Shown piece after piece: positions 1 to 7,407 of a stretch of DNA of 33,883 nt. The position numbers and the translations under genes were made by a program. The stretch's first letter is position 1. Each line of letters opens with the position of its first letter. The DNA is taken from assembly GCA_910588815.1 (NCBI GenBank), contig CAJUQY010000009.1, positions 16,897-50,779 of the forward strand. Reading direction: 5' to 3'. The notes under the pieces were generated by a model that was not told the origin of the DNA, searched no databases, and saw only the letters and a program-made list of their open reading frames with translations. This stretch comes from an uncultured Lachnospiraceae bacterium (GTDB taxonomy: Bacteria > Bacillota > Clostridia > Lachnospirales > Lachnospiraceae).

Positions 1-139
1 TGTCTGTCGCAGGCAATGGAAAGGCGGCAGGCCTATCGTCTGCTCACGGAAAAAAAGTCTCCGCCCCGGCTGTCTGTCGCAGGCAATGGAAAGGCGGCAG
101 GCCTATCGTCTGCTCACGGAAAAAAGTCTCCGCCCCGGC
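1..139. repeat. Two tandem copies of a ~70-bp non-coding repeat
   Basis: Bases 1-70 and 71-139 are the same unit, differing only by one A in a poly-A run. More copies may lie to the left of the window. The array sits just downstream of the cotH-like stop codon (that gene is on the minus strand). Each unit contains CCTATCGTCTG (32-42 and 102-112), whose complement CAGACGATAGG recurs inside the terminator hairpin at 9020-9030, in both places a few bases after a T6 run. I see no clean stem-loop inside one unit, so a terminator role is only a guess. It may be a small intergenic repeat family. Confidence 0.8.
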
Positions 140-151
140 CGGTTTACCTGT

Positions 152-2050
152 TTATATTCGGGGTTTAAACAGCAGGGCGAAAAGGAGTCCGCCAAGGAGC
201 ACGGCCAAGGAGAGCGCGGTCAGGAGGATGGGGGCGGCAGGGGAAGCTTCTTGGGGGGAGTTGTCAAAGCCCCCCGGCTGTCCCTGGGTTTCCCTGGCCG
301 GACTGCCATCGACCATGGCCTGGCCGCCGAACCGGCCGTTTGTGTCCTGTGGTTTGTCGTTCTCCGTCATTTCCGGCATGCCGCCATCCTGCGGCACTTC
401 CGGCATATCGCCATCCTGCGGCACTTCCGGTATATCATCATTCTGCGGCATTTCCGGCATATTGCCATTCTCTGGCACTTCGACGCCGGCTGTGGTTTGG
501 GACATATGGTTTTGTTCCATGGAACCCATATCAGAGATAACCATGTTTTCCGCTTGAATCAGAGTATCCGGATCCTGAGTGTCATCTGTCCGTCCGATGG
601 TTCCGTCCAGCTGTCCACGGATGCTTTTGGCGCGAAGCAGACAGAATTCTTTCAGGGTGGCCGCACCGCACTCAAAATCTTCATAAGTGCAGAATTTTGT
701 GGGATCTTCTTCCACATAGGGAGAGATCATGGAAGTCACAAAATCTATCTCTTCGGCAAAGCTTCCGCTTTCAAAATATTCCGAAAGCAGTTTGGAGAAA
801 TATTGATGATATAACTCGGTGTATGCTTCATCGGAGAAAATCCAGGCCAGCATGGGCCGGTCGCTTACACTGCCGCCGGAAACGGGGGTATCAATGGGAT
901 AATTGATCAGGCTCTCCGTGCCGCCGGCAGACTGAAAGCCTCCGAAGGACAGATTGTAGTCCCAGGGCAGCATGGAAAGCTTTCCGTTTTCCTCGTACAG
1001 GTAGTAGTTGTGGATTATGGATCCGGTATAACTGTCAAAATTCAGAACAAAATTGTGGGCGGTGAAATAACGGATTACACTGTCGGTATCAACCGTGCTC
1101 TCAAGATTTTCGCTGCCGCTCAGCTTTTTCAGGGCTTCGATCAGACGCGTTTTGTCCGTTTCGGAAACTTCCGTCTTGGCATTGTCGAAAATATTCGGAT
1201 AGCTGTCGGTTTCATCGTCCGTATACTGCAAAAGCACATCACTGTCTCCCATGAGGCCTTGCCCGCCGTTCCTGTTTCCCTGCATGTCTCCGGGCGCTTC
1301 CTTTATCAGAGATTCATCCTGGGCATCAGAGTGGAGGGGCTCCTGTCTGGAAAACGTGTCGGCCGGGGCTGCTGCTTCACGCTCCGGCAACTCGCCGGGA
1401 GCTTCAAAGCCTTTGGCATTTCCGCCTCCCATGTCCGTGCTGTCCGGCTTATAAAGTTCGCCGTAATCCGTTCCGTAATTGCGCGTGAGGAATGCCTCCT
1501 CAATCCCTTCCACGGCAAGATAAAGCCCCCAGGGTTCCCCGTTTACGGAGATATTCACATAGCTGCAAAGAGGGGCGGGAGCGCCGGCTTCTGCCATGAT
1601 CCGGTAGGAAAAGAATTCCTTCATATAAGTATTGTCCTGAATCACATTGTTCAGGCAAAGCTTATCGAGGCCATAATAAGTCTTACCGTCCTCATAATGG
1701 TCGAATTCGATTTTAAAACTATAGCGGTCATTGCCATAGGCGGCTACCTGTGTGAGGGAAGTGTTTCCCTTTGCGCGCAGTCCCACATTGCGGTAAGCCT
1801 CCCCGTCGATAACGACGGCACAGGAAACATATTCCTCATCCGTGCAGGTGTCGAGAAAACCATCCCAGTCGTCCATGACGATGTCGATGCTGTGCACGGA
1901 AGCCGTATCAAACAGACGGCTCTCATAGCCCGCAGCCGCGGAAACTGTCGGGACTCCGAGATTTTTGGCATTCATGAAAAGCGCTGTGAGAAGGAGGATG
2001 AAGGAGAGCGTCACAAGACAGATTCGATTAAAATGCTTGTATGTTGACAT
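152..2050 (-). CDS. CotH-kinase family surface protein
   Basis: This 632-residue protein has an N-terminal signal or anchor segment (about 9-27), a CotH domain, and a C-terminal hydrophobic helix (about 605-628) ending in a basic tail, so it is probably surface-exposed and membrane-anchored. CotH features are LRAKGN (Lys94), SFKIEF (Lys113), the LYLAVEG segment (Glu181), LNFDS (Asp339) and PWDYN (Asp364, in the position of the metal-binding kinase Asp). A low-complexity insert (about 205-280) splits the domain, and residues about 520-560 are Pro/Met/Glu-rich nine-residue repeats. Known CotH proteins are atypical kinases of spore-coat proteins. Here the partners are the VTC and DUF4956 genes, so a spore role is not implied. 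The start is set by AAGGAGG at 7 bp. It is the last gene of the operon starting near 3.5 kb; the preceding stop lies in its ribosome binding region. Confidence 0.93.
   Translation of the reverse strand: MSTYKHFNRICLVTLSFILLLTALFMNAKNLGVPTVSAAAGYESRLFDTASVHSIDIVMDDWDGFLDTCTDEEYVSCAVVIDGEAYRNVGLRAKGNTSLTQVAAYGNDRYSFKIEFDHYEDGKTYYGLDKLCLNNVIQDNTYMKEFFSYRIMAEAGAPAPLCSYVNISVNGEPWGLYLAVEGIEEAFLTRNYGTDYGELYKPDSTDMGGGNAKGFEAPGELPEREAAAPADTFSRQEPLHSDAQDESLIKEAPGDMQGNRNGGQGLMGDSDVLLQYTDDETDSYPNIFDNAKTEVSETDKTRLIEALKKLSGSENLESTVDTDSVIRYFTAHNFVLNFDSYTGSIIHNYYLYEENGKLSMLPWDYNLSFGGFQSAGGTESLINYPIDTPVSGGSVSDRPMLAWIFSDEAYTELYHQYFSKLLSEYFESGSFAEEIDFVTSMISPYVEEDPTKFCTYEDFECGAATLKEFCLLRAKSIRGQLDGTIGRTDDTQDPDTLIQAENMVISDMGSMEQNHMSQTTAGVEVPENGNMPEMPQNDDIPEVPQDGDMPEVPQDGGMPEMTENDKPQDTNGRFGGQAMVDGSPARETQGQPGGFDNSPQEASPAAPILLTALSLAVLLGGLLFALLFKPRI
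368..482 (-). repeat. Coding 27-bp minisatellite in the cotH-like gene
   Basis: About four copies of a 27-bp unit (384-410, 411-437, 438-464, then a diverged partial copy) encode nine-residue repeats of the form D-G-x-M/I-P-E-M/V-P-Q. Adjacent copies differ by only a few bases, which suggests recent slippage. They lie between the kinase domain and the C-terminal membrane helix and probably form an extended stalk whose length can vary between strains. Confidence 0.75.
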
Positions 2051-2060
2051 GGCGGCCTCC

Positions 2061-2732
2061 TTATCCCATGTAATCTCCGTTGTAGCTGACTAAGACGGCG
2101 TTTGTGACGCCTTCCATCTCAGAGAGTGCGTTGATGAAGTCCGTATCATCGTCCTTCATACGGACTTCCAGGTTCAGCTCAATGGCGCCTTTCTGCACAC
2201 TTTTGCTCTTAATGACACATTTTTGCAAATGCTGCCTGAGGAATGCCGCCGCCGCTTTTTCTGCCAGGGAGTCCGTGCAGGAGAGGACAATGATATAGGG
2301 ATTGCAGTGAGATTTCCGGTTGACGAAAAGAAGCAGAACCAAGCCGATGAGTACGCTGCCGATCACTGCAAGGGGAAGCATTCCGGCGGCAAGTACAATG
2401 CCGACGGCAATGGACCAGAAAAGGAAGGCAATATCCAGGGGTTCCTTGATGGCGGTGCGGAAACGGACAATGGAGAGGGCGCCGACCATGCCCAGGGAGA
2501 GGACCACGTTGGAGGTGACTGCGAGGATCACAACGGTAGTGATCATGGTGAGGGCGATGAGGGTCGTGCCAAAGCTGGAGGAATACATGACGCCCTGATA
2601 GGTCTTTTTGTAAATCAGAAAAATAAACATGCCGGTGCCAAGGGCCAGGATCAGGGCCAGAGCCATGTCAAGAAGGCTGACACTTGTCACATTTTCCAAG
2701 AAGCTGGATTTGAAAATATCGCTGAAGGTCAT
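2061..2732 (-). CDS. DUF4956 multi-pass membrane protein
   Basis: This is a 223-residue protein. Hydrophobic helices occupy about residues 20-40, 50-75, 78-90 and 105-137, and the conserved cytoplasmic loop SIVRFRTAIKEP between helices is the hallmark of DUF4956. The C-terminal ~85 residues form a soluble ferredoxin-like or ACT-like segment (VIVLSCTD ... NAVLVSYNGDYMG). The biochemical function of the family is unknown. It is usually encoded between a VTC-domain gene and a CotH gene, exactly as here: 24 bp after the VTC stop and 10 bp before the CotH start. A membrane-channel or scaffold role for the VTC/CotH pair is inference. GGAGAA precedes the ATG. Confidence 0.9.
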   Translation of the reverse strand: MTFSDIFKSSFLENVTSVSLLDMALALILALGTGMFIFLIYKKTYQGVMYSSSFGTTLIALTMITTVVILAVTSNVVLSLGMVGALSIVRFRTAIKEPLDIAFLFWSIAVGIVLAAGMLPLAVIGSVLIGLVLLLFVNRKSHCNPYIIVLSCTDSLAEKAAAAFLRQHLQKCVIKSKSVQKGAIELNLEVRMKDDDTDFINALSEMEGVTNAVLVSYNGDYMG

Positions 2733-2756
2733 AATAAAGTTCTCCTTTTTAATCGT

Positions 2757-3428
2757 CTAATCGTAGAGTCTGCAGGCTGCGTATTTGGAGTAGGCCGAGG
2801 GCCGGCGCCCCGGCAGGCAGACAATGTCTCGGATGATATCCGGCAGGAATTCACTCCATTTTACTTCCAGTATAATGGGTGATGCCCCGACGGGGATGGT
2901 GATGGTCTGAGGGTTAAACATGTCCGTGGAAGTCAGTCCCGTCCGAATATCATAATCCAGGGTCACGCGCACATGGCCCGGGGAAAAGAAGAAGGCCTCC
3001 CTGGTGTAATCGACCAGGGTTTTCGGCCGGAGGCCTTGATTTCTCACCTTGATATATAATTCGTCCAAAAGGGGCATATCACTTTCCGCCGGTAAACTCC
3101 AGGTTCTGTCCACAATAGCCTGAGCCTGGGCTCTCGTGATGGAAACGCTGTCTTTGGCAGACAGGCCATTGATCTTGCTTTTTTTCTCCAGACGAACAAA
3201 AGAAGGATCTCTGTTGTAATAGCGGATGCGGAATTTTTCCCGGATATTGACCCCGTTGATCTTTTCCCGGAGCGCTTTGTCGTCTGCCGTATCAAAATAG
3301 AGGCTTCGTATCTCATAAGTCCCGTCCGCGCTGTGCGAGTCCGGCTTTGCCACGGCTTTGAGCCGCTTTCTGAGGATCAGCAGATCGGAACGGTTGATTT
3401 CATGTTTCCATTCGTGCCGGTATTCCAT
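2757..3428 (-). CDS. VTC-domain polyphosphate-polymerase-like protein
   Basis: This 223-residue protein consists almost entirely of a VTC domain, a triphosphate-tunnel fold related to the catalytic domain of yeast Vtc4. Visible landmarks are the N-terminal YRHEWKHEI strand, IRSLYFDT, the basic strand FRIRYYN, the acidic/basic strand VRLEKKSKING, LDYDIRTGL, and the final IILEVKWSEFLP strand; alternating Arg/Lys/Glu side chains would line the tunnel. In yeast the domain makes polyphosphate from ATP. Bacterial members are less well characterised, so polyphosphate synthesis or phosphate-polymer sensing is inferred. It is the first gene of an operon with DUF4956 and CotH. It has no membrane segment of its own. 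AAGGAAG lies upstream of the ATG. Confidence 0.9.
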   Translation of the reverse strand: MEYRHEWKHEINRSDLLILRKRLKAVAKPDSHSADGTYEIRSLYFDTADDKALREKINGVNIREKFRIRYYNRDPSFVRLEKKSKINGLSAKDSVSITRAQAQAIVDRTWSLPAESDMPLLDELYIKVRNQGLRPKTLVDYTREAFFFSPGHVRVTLDYDIRTGLTSTDMFNPQTITIPVGASPIILEVKWSEFLPDIIRDIVCLPGRRPSAYSKYAACRLYD

Positions 3429-3481
3429 GGTGCCACTTCCTTTCTGAATGTTTTCAGGGGTTATTTCCTGACAGAAAGAAT

Positions 3482-3546
3482 CCCCTGTATCAGGACAGCG
3501 CCATTATACAGGGGAAAGATTGAACTATTATTGAACTTTTATTAAG
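3482..3546 (-). promoter_or_regulatory. Promoter of the VTC-DUF4956-CotH operon with OmpR-type direct repeats and a palindrome
   Basis: Read on the minus strand, TATAAT (complement of 3503-3508) is preceded by TTCAAT at 3519-3524, a second TTCAAT at 3530-3535, and a weaker CTTAAT at 3541-3546, each exactly 11 bp apart. There is no good separate -35 box, and the repeats occupy that place, as expected for activation by an OmpR/PhoB-family regulator. The same arrangement precedes the regulator gene at 5519-5561. A perfect 9-bp inverted repeat (3482-3490 and 3506-3514, CCCCTGTAT/ATACAGGGG) overlaps the -10 box and the transcript start. Confidence 0.7.
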
Positions 3547-3586
3547 GTTTGCGCAAAACATTGGCAGGGTATACTTTAAAAGAAGC

Positions 3587-4825
3587 TCAAATATAAGGAA
3601 GCGAAACAGTAAAATCAATTTTGCCGTTATCGCACCGCACCCGGATTTCGCCATGGTGCGACTGGGTGATGGCTCTGGCTATGGCAAGTCCCAGCCCATA
3701 ATGGCCGGTTTCACCGGTTCTGGCCGTATCTCCACGGTAAAACCGCTCAAAAAGCCGCTCCTGTTCGGAAGAAGGGATCGGTTTCCCGTCGTTTACGACG
3801 GACAAGTTTGCCAGGCCGCGGGCCCCTTTTTGAAGAGTCAGGGAGACTTCTTTTCCTGGCAGGCAGTAGCGGCGGGCGTTATCCAAAAGGATAACCACGA
3901 TCTGCCTGAGCTGCGTGCTGTTGCCGCAGATACGGATATCCTCGGCAATTTCATAGGAGAAGATAAGCCCATGTTCAAACATGACGCTTTCAAAAGGAAG
4001 CGCTTCCCCTGTCACCAGGTGGCTGAAATCCACGGGCTCCATGGGTGGGGCGGCCTGCTCCGTACGGGCAAGTTCCAGAAGCTGGGTGATCAGGGCGCCC
4101 ATCCGTTGGTTCTCATGCTGAATGTTAAAAAGCCACGGATTTTCGCCGATTTGCCTGGAAAGAAGCTCCGCGTTTGTGCTCACCACAGTGACGGGTGTTT
4201 TCAGCTCATGGCCTGCGTCGGAGATAAACTGCCGCTGTTTTTGGTAGCTCTCTTCCAGGGGCTTTACAATCCTTCTGGCGAGATAGACAGCTACAAAAAA
4301 CAGAAACAGGATGGCAGTCCCGCCAAAAATCAGCGTATAATGGAAGAGGGTCGTCATGCTCTCCTGCATGATGGTGTTGTCCATAAAAGCTACCAGGGTA
4401 TATCCCCCCTTATCGGCCATGTGATAGACCAGATTATCTCTGACACCGGCTGCTTTTCCGCCCTTCAAGATCAGGCGGGATAATTCCTCCAGCTCTTCGT
4501 TGTCGTGAACGAGGGGTTTGGGGTTGGTAATGGAAAGAATTTCCCCCTGTTCAGAAATGGCAACGGAATAAAAGGTGGAAAGCTGGAAGGAAGGGGTGTT
4601 TTCAAAACGGGGGCCCGGCTTGTCCCTTTCTTTTGCCGGTTCCATGGGGAACTTTTCCGGCAGCATGTAAAGTTCCACATGCCTTGCCAGCATTTCACGG
4701 TTCCTTTTCGACACCTCCAGGTAGCTGGAGCCGTAGATGACGCAGAGGGTACCGATCCAGAGCGCAACAAGCACGGCCATGATGGAGGCAACTATTTTTC
4801 GTCGGGATTTTTTAAACATCCTCAC
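3587..4825 (-). CDS. Sensor histidine kinase of a two-component system
   Basis: This 412-residue protein has a transmembrane helix at about 11-31, an extracytoplasmic sensor region at 32-160, and a second helix at about 163-185. HisKA follows, with ISDAGHELKTP (phospho-acceptor His206), then HATPase_c: N box LLDNARRY (Asn316), G1 NDGKP (from Asn346), F box LFERFYRGD, and G2 YGLGLAIARA. No clear HAMP domain separates the second helix from the H box. The sensor region is charged and fairly long and its ligand cannot be read from sequence. The start overlaps the response-regulator gene by 14 bp, so the two are translationally coupled. The next operon downstream, beyond a 158-bp gap, is the VTC/CotH cluster that shares the regulator's operator pattern. 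Confidence 0.95.
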   Translation of the reverse strand: MRMFKKSRRKIVASIMAVLVALWIGTLCVIYGSSYLEVSKRNREMLARHVELYMLPEKFPMEPAKERDKPGPRFENTPSFQLSTFYSVAISEQGEILSITNPKPLVHDNEELEELSRLILKGGKAAGVRDNLVYHMADKGGYTLVAFMDNTIMQESMTTLFHYTLIFGGTAILFLFFVAVYLARRIVKPLEESYQKQRQFISDAGHELKTPVTVVSTNAELLSRQIGENPWLFNIQHENQRMGALITQLLELARTEQAAPPMEPVDFSHLVTGEALPFESVMFEHGLIFSYEIAEDIRICGNSTQLRQIVVILLDNARRYCLPGKEVSLTLQKGARGLANLSVVNDGKPIPSSEQERLFERFYRGDTARTGETGHYGLGLAIARAITQSHHGEIRVRCDNGKIDFTVSLPYI

Positions 4826-5495
4826 ACCTCAGTTCATATCCGATTCCCCGGAGGGCTTTGATGGTGGTTTTAGCGCCCACGAAAGCCAGCTTTCTGCGGG
4901 TAAAGGATAGGTAAACTTCTACATTATTATACTCGGCATCACTGTCAAAGCCCCAGATTTTTACGGCAAGCTGCTCTCTGGTAAGGATCTGCTTCTGGTT
5001 GGCAATGAAATAGTTGAGGATCCGGTATTCCTTCTCGCTCAGACGGACACTTTTGGCTGTCGCCGTGCAGGAGAGGGAAGCCGTATGTGTGTCAAGGGAA
5101 ATATCCCCGAAGGAAAGACTTTCGTCATCGGAGGGAAGATTCCGGCGGCAGAGCGCCCGGAGCCTGGCGAAAAGCTCTTCGGCCATAAAGGGCTTGGTCA
5201 GATAATCATCGGCGCCGCTGTCCAGCCCCGTTACCGTGTCCTCCAATTCACTTTTTGCCGTCAGCATCAGGATAGGGGTGCGGATTTTCTTTCGGCGGAG
5301 GCTTTTGGCAATCTCAAAACCGTTCATTCCCGGCAGCATAACATCAAGGATGATGACATCATACAGATTTCTCTCCGCCGTCTCCAATCCGGAAAAGCCG
5401 TCCGCACAGGTATCGACCTCATAATGTTCTTGCTTTAGCAGCTCAGAAAGAGCCTGGGCCATTCGTTTTTCGTCTTCCACCAGCAAAAGCTTCAT
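4812..5495 (-). CDS. OmpR/PhoB-family response regulator
   Basis: This 227-residue protein has a receiver domain at 1-115: acidic pocket Glu7-Asp8, phospho-acceptor Asp51 in ILDVMLPG, Thr79 in MLTAKS, and Lys101 in TKPF. A C-terminal winged helix (about 128-225, ending in IKALRGIGYELR) follows. It is a standard DNA-binding partner of the overlapping kinase. GGAGGTGA lies 6 bp before the ATG. Its own promoter contains three 11-bp-spaced TTCAAT-like repeats, so it is probably autoregulated, and the same repeats at 3519-3546 make the VTC/DUF4956/CotH operon its likely target. That regulatory link is inferred from the shared site. Confidence 0.95.
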   Translation of the reverse strand: MKLLLVEDEKRMAQALSELLKQEHYEVDTCADGFSGLETAERNLYDVIILDVMLPGMNGFEIAKSLRRKKIRTPILMLTAKSELEDTVTGLDSGADDYLTKPFMAEELFARLRALCRRNLPSDDESLSFGDISLDTHTASLSCTATAKSVRLSEKEYRILNYFIANQKQILTREQLAVKIWGFDSDAEYNNVEVYLSFTRRKLAFVGAKTTIKALRGIGYELRCEDV

Positions 5496-5518
5496 GCTGC
5501 GTCACCTCCATGTCTTCC

Positions 5519-5561
5519 ATTATAACACAGAAGATTGAAAAGAGATTGAAGTGAGAGTGAA
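5519..5561 (-). promoter_or_regulatory. Autoregulatory promoter of the two-component operon
   Basis: On the minus strand, TATAAT (complement of 5519-5524) is preceded by TTCAAT at 5534-5539, TTCAAT at 5545-5550 and TTCACT at 5556-5561, each 11 bp apart. The proximal repeat is followed by CTT at both this promoter and the one at 3.5 kb. The gap from -10 box to first repeat is 9 bp here and 10 bp there. The pattern fits tandem binding of an OmpR-family dimer. Confidence 0.72.
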
Positions 5562-5604
5562 AAAGAAGATCAGAAGGATTTTTTGATCTGGATATAGCCA
5601 TCAG

Positions 5605-5858
5605 GACCTGGAAGATGTCTGTGGCCTCGGGGACGCGGCGGGGCTCTGTGGGAACGGATCCATACCTTTGGCAGGCGGGAGTATGACGGGTACGGCGCAA
5701 ACCAGCGACAACGGCAATATGAGACGACGATGCGAAGCCGGAGAGCAGCCATCCGACAACTGAAAGAAGGAAAGGCGCCAGAGGAAGACATCCGGGCGGC
5801 ACAGGCCCGCTACCTGAATACGCTGCATGAGCAGCGTTTACAAGGATTCCTGCCTTAA
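5605..5858 (+). pseudogene. Frameshifted 3' remnant of a phage minor capsid protein (Phage_min_cap2-like)
   Basis: No intact ORF fits here, but two plus-strand frames give a recognisable C-terminus. One frame reads VCGLGDAAGLCG, resembling the GxGxGLCG segment of phage minor capsid proteins. The frame then shifts at about 5645-5652 and continues as LWERIHTF, where the family has a W-N-C-R-H-x-F motif. It goes on to YDGYGANQRQRQYETTMR with a basic, coiled-coil-like tail and a TAA at 5858. The Y-x-x-Y-x-A-x-Q-x-QR-x-x-E pattern is typical of the family's end. About 25 residues between the motifs appear to be lost. No other phage gene is visible nearby. The assignment is by motif memory only. 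Confidence 0.55.
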
Positions 5859-5862
5859 ATTC

Positions 5863-5927
5863 TTAAGAAAGTTTTAAGAATAGTCGTGTTTTTTTCTATT
5901 GTCCTTTGCGGAAGGATAATGTATGAT
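5863..5927 (+). promoter_or_regulatory. Promoter of the polysaccharide-initiating transferase with TTAAGAA direct repeats
   Basis: TTGTCC (5899-5904), a 17-bp spacer and TATGAT (5922-5927) form a sigma-A-type promoter 54 bp before the TTG start. Just upstream, TTAAGAA occurs at 5863-5869 and 5874-5880, again with an 11-bp period. This could be a site for an OmpR-family activator. It differs from the TTCAAT motif of the neighbouring two-component promoters, so the same regulator is not claimed. Confidence 0.6.
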
Positions 5928-5981
5928 ATAAAACGATAAGTACCACGTGCACAGAGAAAGGCTGTTATAAGGTGAATTCTC

Positions 5982-7382
5982 TTGATTAAAGATAATCAGA
6001 AGCGTCTGAACCGGATTCATGTGGTGATTGATGCTGTTATCATAGTAGTCTCATATATGGTCGCATATGGAATCATCTTCGGATTTTCGGGGAACAATGC
6101 CGGACTTCCGAGAGGCATTTATTTTAGCGCGCTGCTCTATATTGTGCCGGGTGGTTTGATCTTGTATTGGTTTTTTCATTTGTACGAGCCCATGAGGGTT
6201 ATGGGACGGCGGCTGGAGCTTTTTAATGTCCTGCGGGCCAATGTGGTGGGAGCCATGTTCATTACCCTGGTGCTGTATTTGGGGAAGGATCGTCTGATTC
6301 ATTTCTCCAGGCAGATGACCTTTCTGTTTATTCTCTTCAATTTTATTTTTGAATCGGGCTTCCGTTTAACATTGCGGAGCGTGCTCCGATCTTTTCGGCG
6401 CAAGGGATACAACCAGAAGCACGTGCTGCTGATCGGTTACAGCCGGGCGGCGCAGAGTTATATTGACCGTGTATCGGCCAATCCTGACTGGGGATACCTG
6501 ATTCGGGGGATTTTGGACGATCATGCGGAGCGGGGGACGGAATATAGGGGAGTCCGCGTCATGGGCCCCATCGCCAATCTGGAAGAGATCCTGCCTATGA
6601 ACCGTTTAGATGAAATAGCCATAACCTTAAGCATTAATGAATATGATAAACTGGAACGAATTGTGAATGCCTGCGAGAAATCCGGTGTACATACAAAGTT
6701 TATTCCGGATTATAATAAGGTTATACCGACTAAGCCGTATACGGAGGATCTTTTGGGGCTTCCGGTGATCAATATCCGGAATGTTCCGCTTACGGATTCT
6801 TTCAATGCGGCGGTGAAGCGGCTGATCGATATCCTCGGAGGCCTGTTCGCACTCTCGCTGTTTTCGCCGGTTATGGTGATCGTGGCGGTTGCTGTGAAGG
6901 TTACATCCAGGGGCCCGGTGATATTCAGCCAGGAGCGGGTGGGACTTCACAATCGGTCTTTTAAGATGTATAAATTCCGTTCCATGGAGGTTCAGAAGCC
7001 GTCGGAAGAAAAAAACGCCTGGACCACGAAGAACGATCCCAGAGTTACGGCGGTGGGGAAATTTATTCGGAAAACCAGCATTGACGAGCTGCCGCAGCTT
7101 TTTAATATCATCAAAGGCGATATGAGCCTGGTAGGCCCCAGGCCGGAGCGTCCTCATTTCGTAGAGAAATTTCGGGAGGAAGTCCCCAGATATATGGTAA
7201 AGCATCAGGTGCGGCCGGGACTCACCGGATGGGCCCAGGTCAACGGCTATCGGGGAGATACCTCTATTACAAAGCGCATTGAGTATGATTTATATTATAT
7301 AGAAAACTGGAGCCTTGGTCTGGATTTTAAAATAATTTTTCTGACGTTTTTTAAAGGCTTTGTCAATAAAAATGCCTATTAG
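5982..7382 (+). CDS. Undecaprenyl-phosphate sugar phosphotransferase (exopolysaccharide initiation)
   Basis: This 466-residue polyprenyl glycosylphosphotransferase has four N-terminal membrane helices (about 10-130), a Rossmann-like CoA-binding segment (about 145-250, HVLLIGYS), and a fifth helix (about 283-306). The catalytic bacterial sugar-transferase domain follows: KRLIDILGG, SRGPVIFSQERVG, YKFRSM, IDELPQLFNIIKGDMSLVGPR, PGLTGWAQVNGYRG. Such enzymes transfer a sugar-1-phosphate from a nucleotide sugar to undecaprenyl phosphate at the cytoplasmic face. The sugar cannot be told. The start is TTG with AAGGTG 7 bp upstream; no in-frame ATG lies nearby. It is followed 25 bp later by the LCP gene. 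No other glycosyltransferase or polymerase genes lie next to it, so the rest of the pathway must be encoded elsewhere. Confidence 0.94.
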   Translation: MIKDNQKRLNRIHVVIDAVIIVVSYMVAYGIIFGFSGNNAGLPRGIYFSALLYIVPGGLILYWFFHLYEPMRVMGRRLELFNVLRANVVGAMFITLVLYLGKDRLIHFSRQMTFLFILFNFIFESGFRLTLRSVLRSFRRKGYNQKHVLLIGYSRAAQSYIDRVSANPDWGYLIRGILDDHAERGTEYRGVRVMGPIANLEEILPMNRLDEIAITLSINEYDKLERIVNACEKSGVHTKFIPDYNKVIPTKPYTEDLLGLPVINIRNVPLTDSFNAAVKRLIDILGGLFALSLFSPVMVIVAVAVKVTSRGPVIFSQERVGLHNRSFKMYKFRSMEVQKPSEEKNAWTTKNDPRVTAVGKFIRKTSIDELPQLFNIIKGDMSLVGPRPERPHFVEKFREEVPRYMVKHQVRPGLTGWAQVNGYRGDTSITKRIEYDLYYIENWSLGLDFKIIFLTFFKGFVNKNAY

Positions 7383-7407
7383 GATAGAATGCAGAAAGGA
7401 ACAGGCG

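Noticed and set aside
1010..2047. Long plus-strand ORF opposite the cotH-like gene
   Set aside because: It has no family motif or ribosome site and is antisense to a clear CotH domain.
3482..3514. Terminator of the histidine kinase operon
   Set aside because: The 9-bp palindrome overlaps the -10 box and is not followed by a U-run in the direction of transcription, so an operator or leader hairpin fits better.
5443..5802. Minus-strand ORFs over the phage-like remnant
   Set aside because: They would run antisense to the capsid-like segment and through the two-component promoter, and have no motif.
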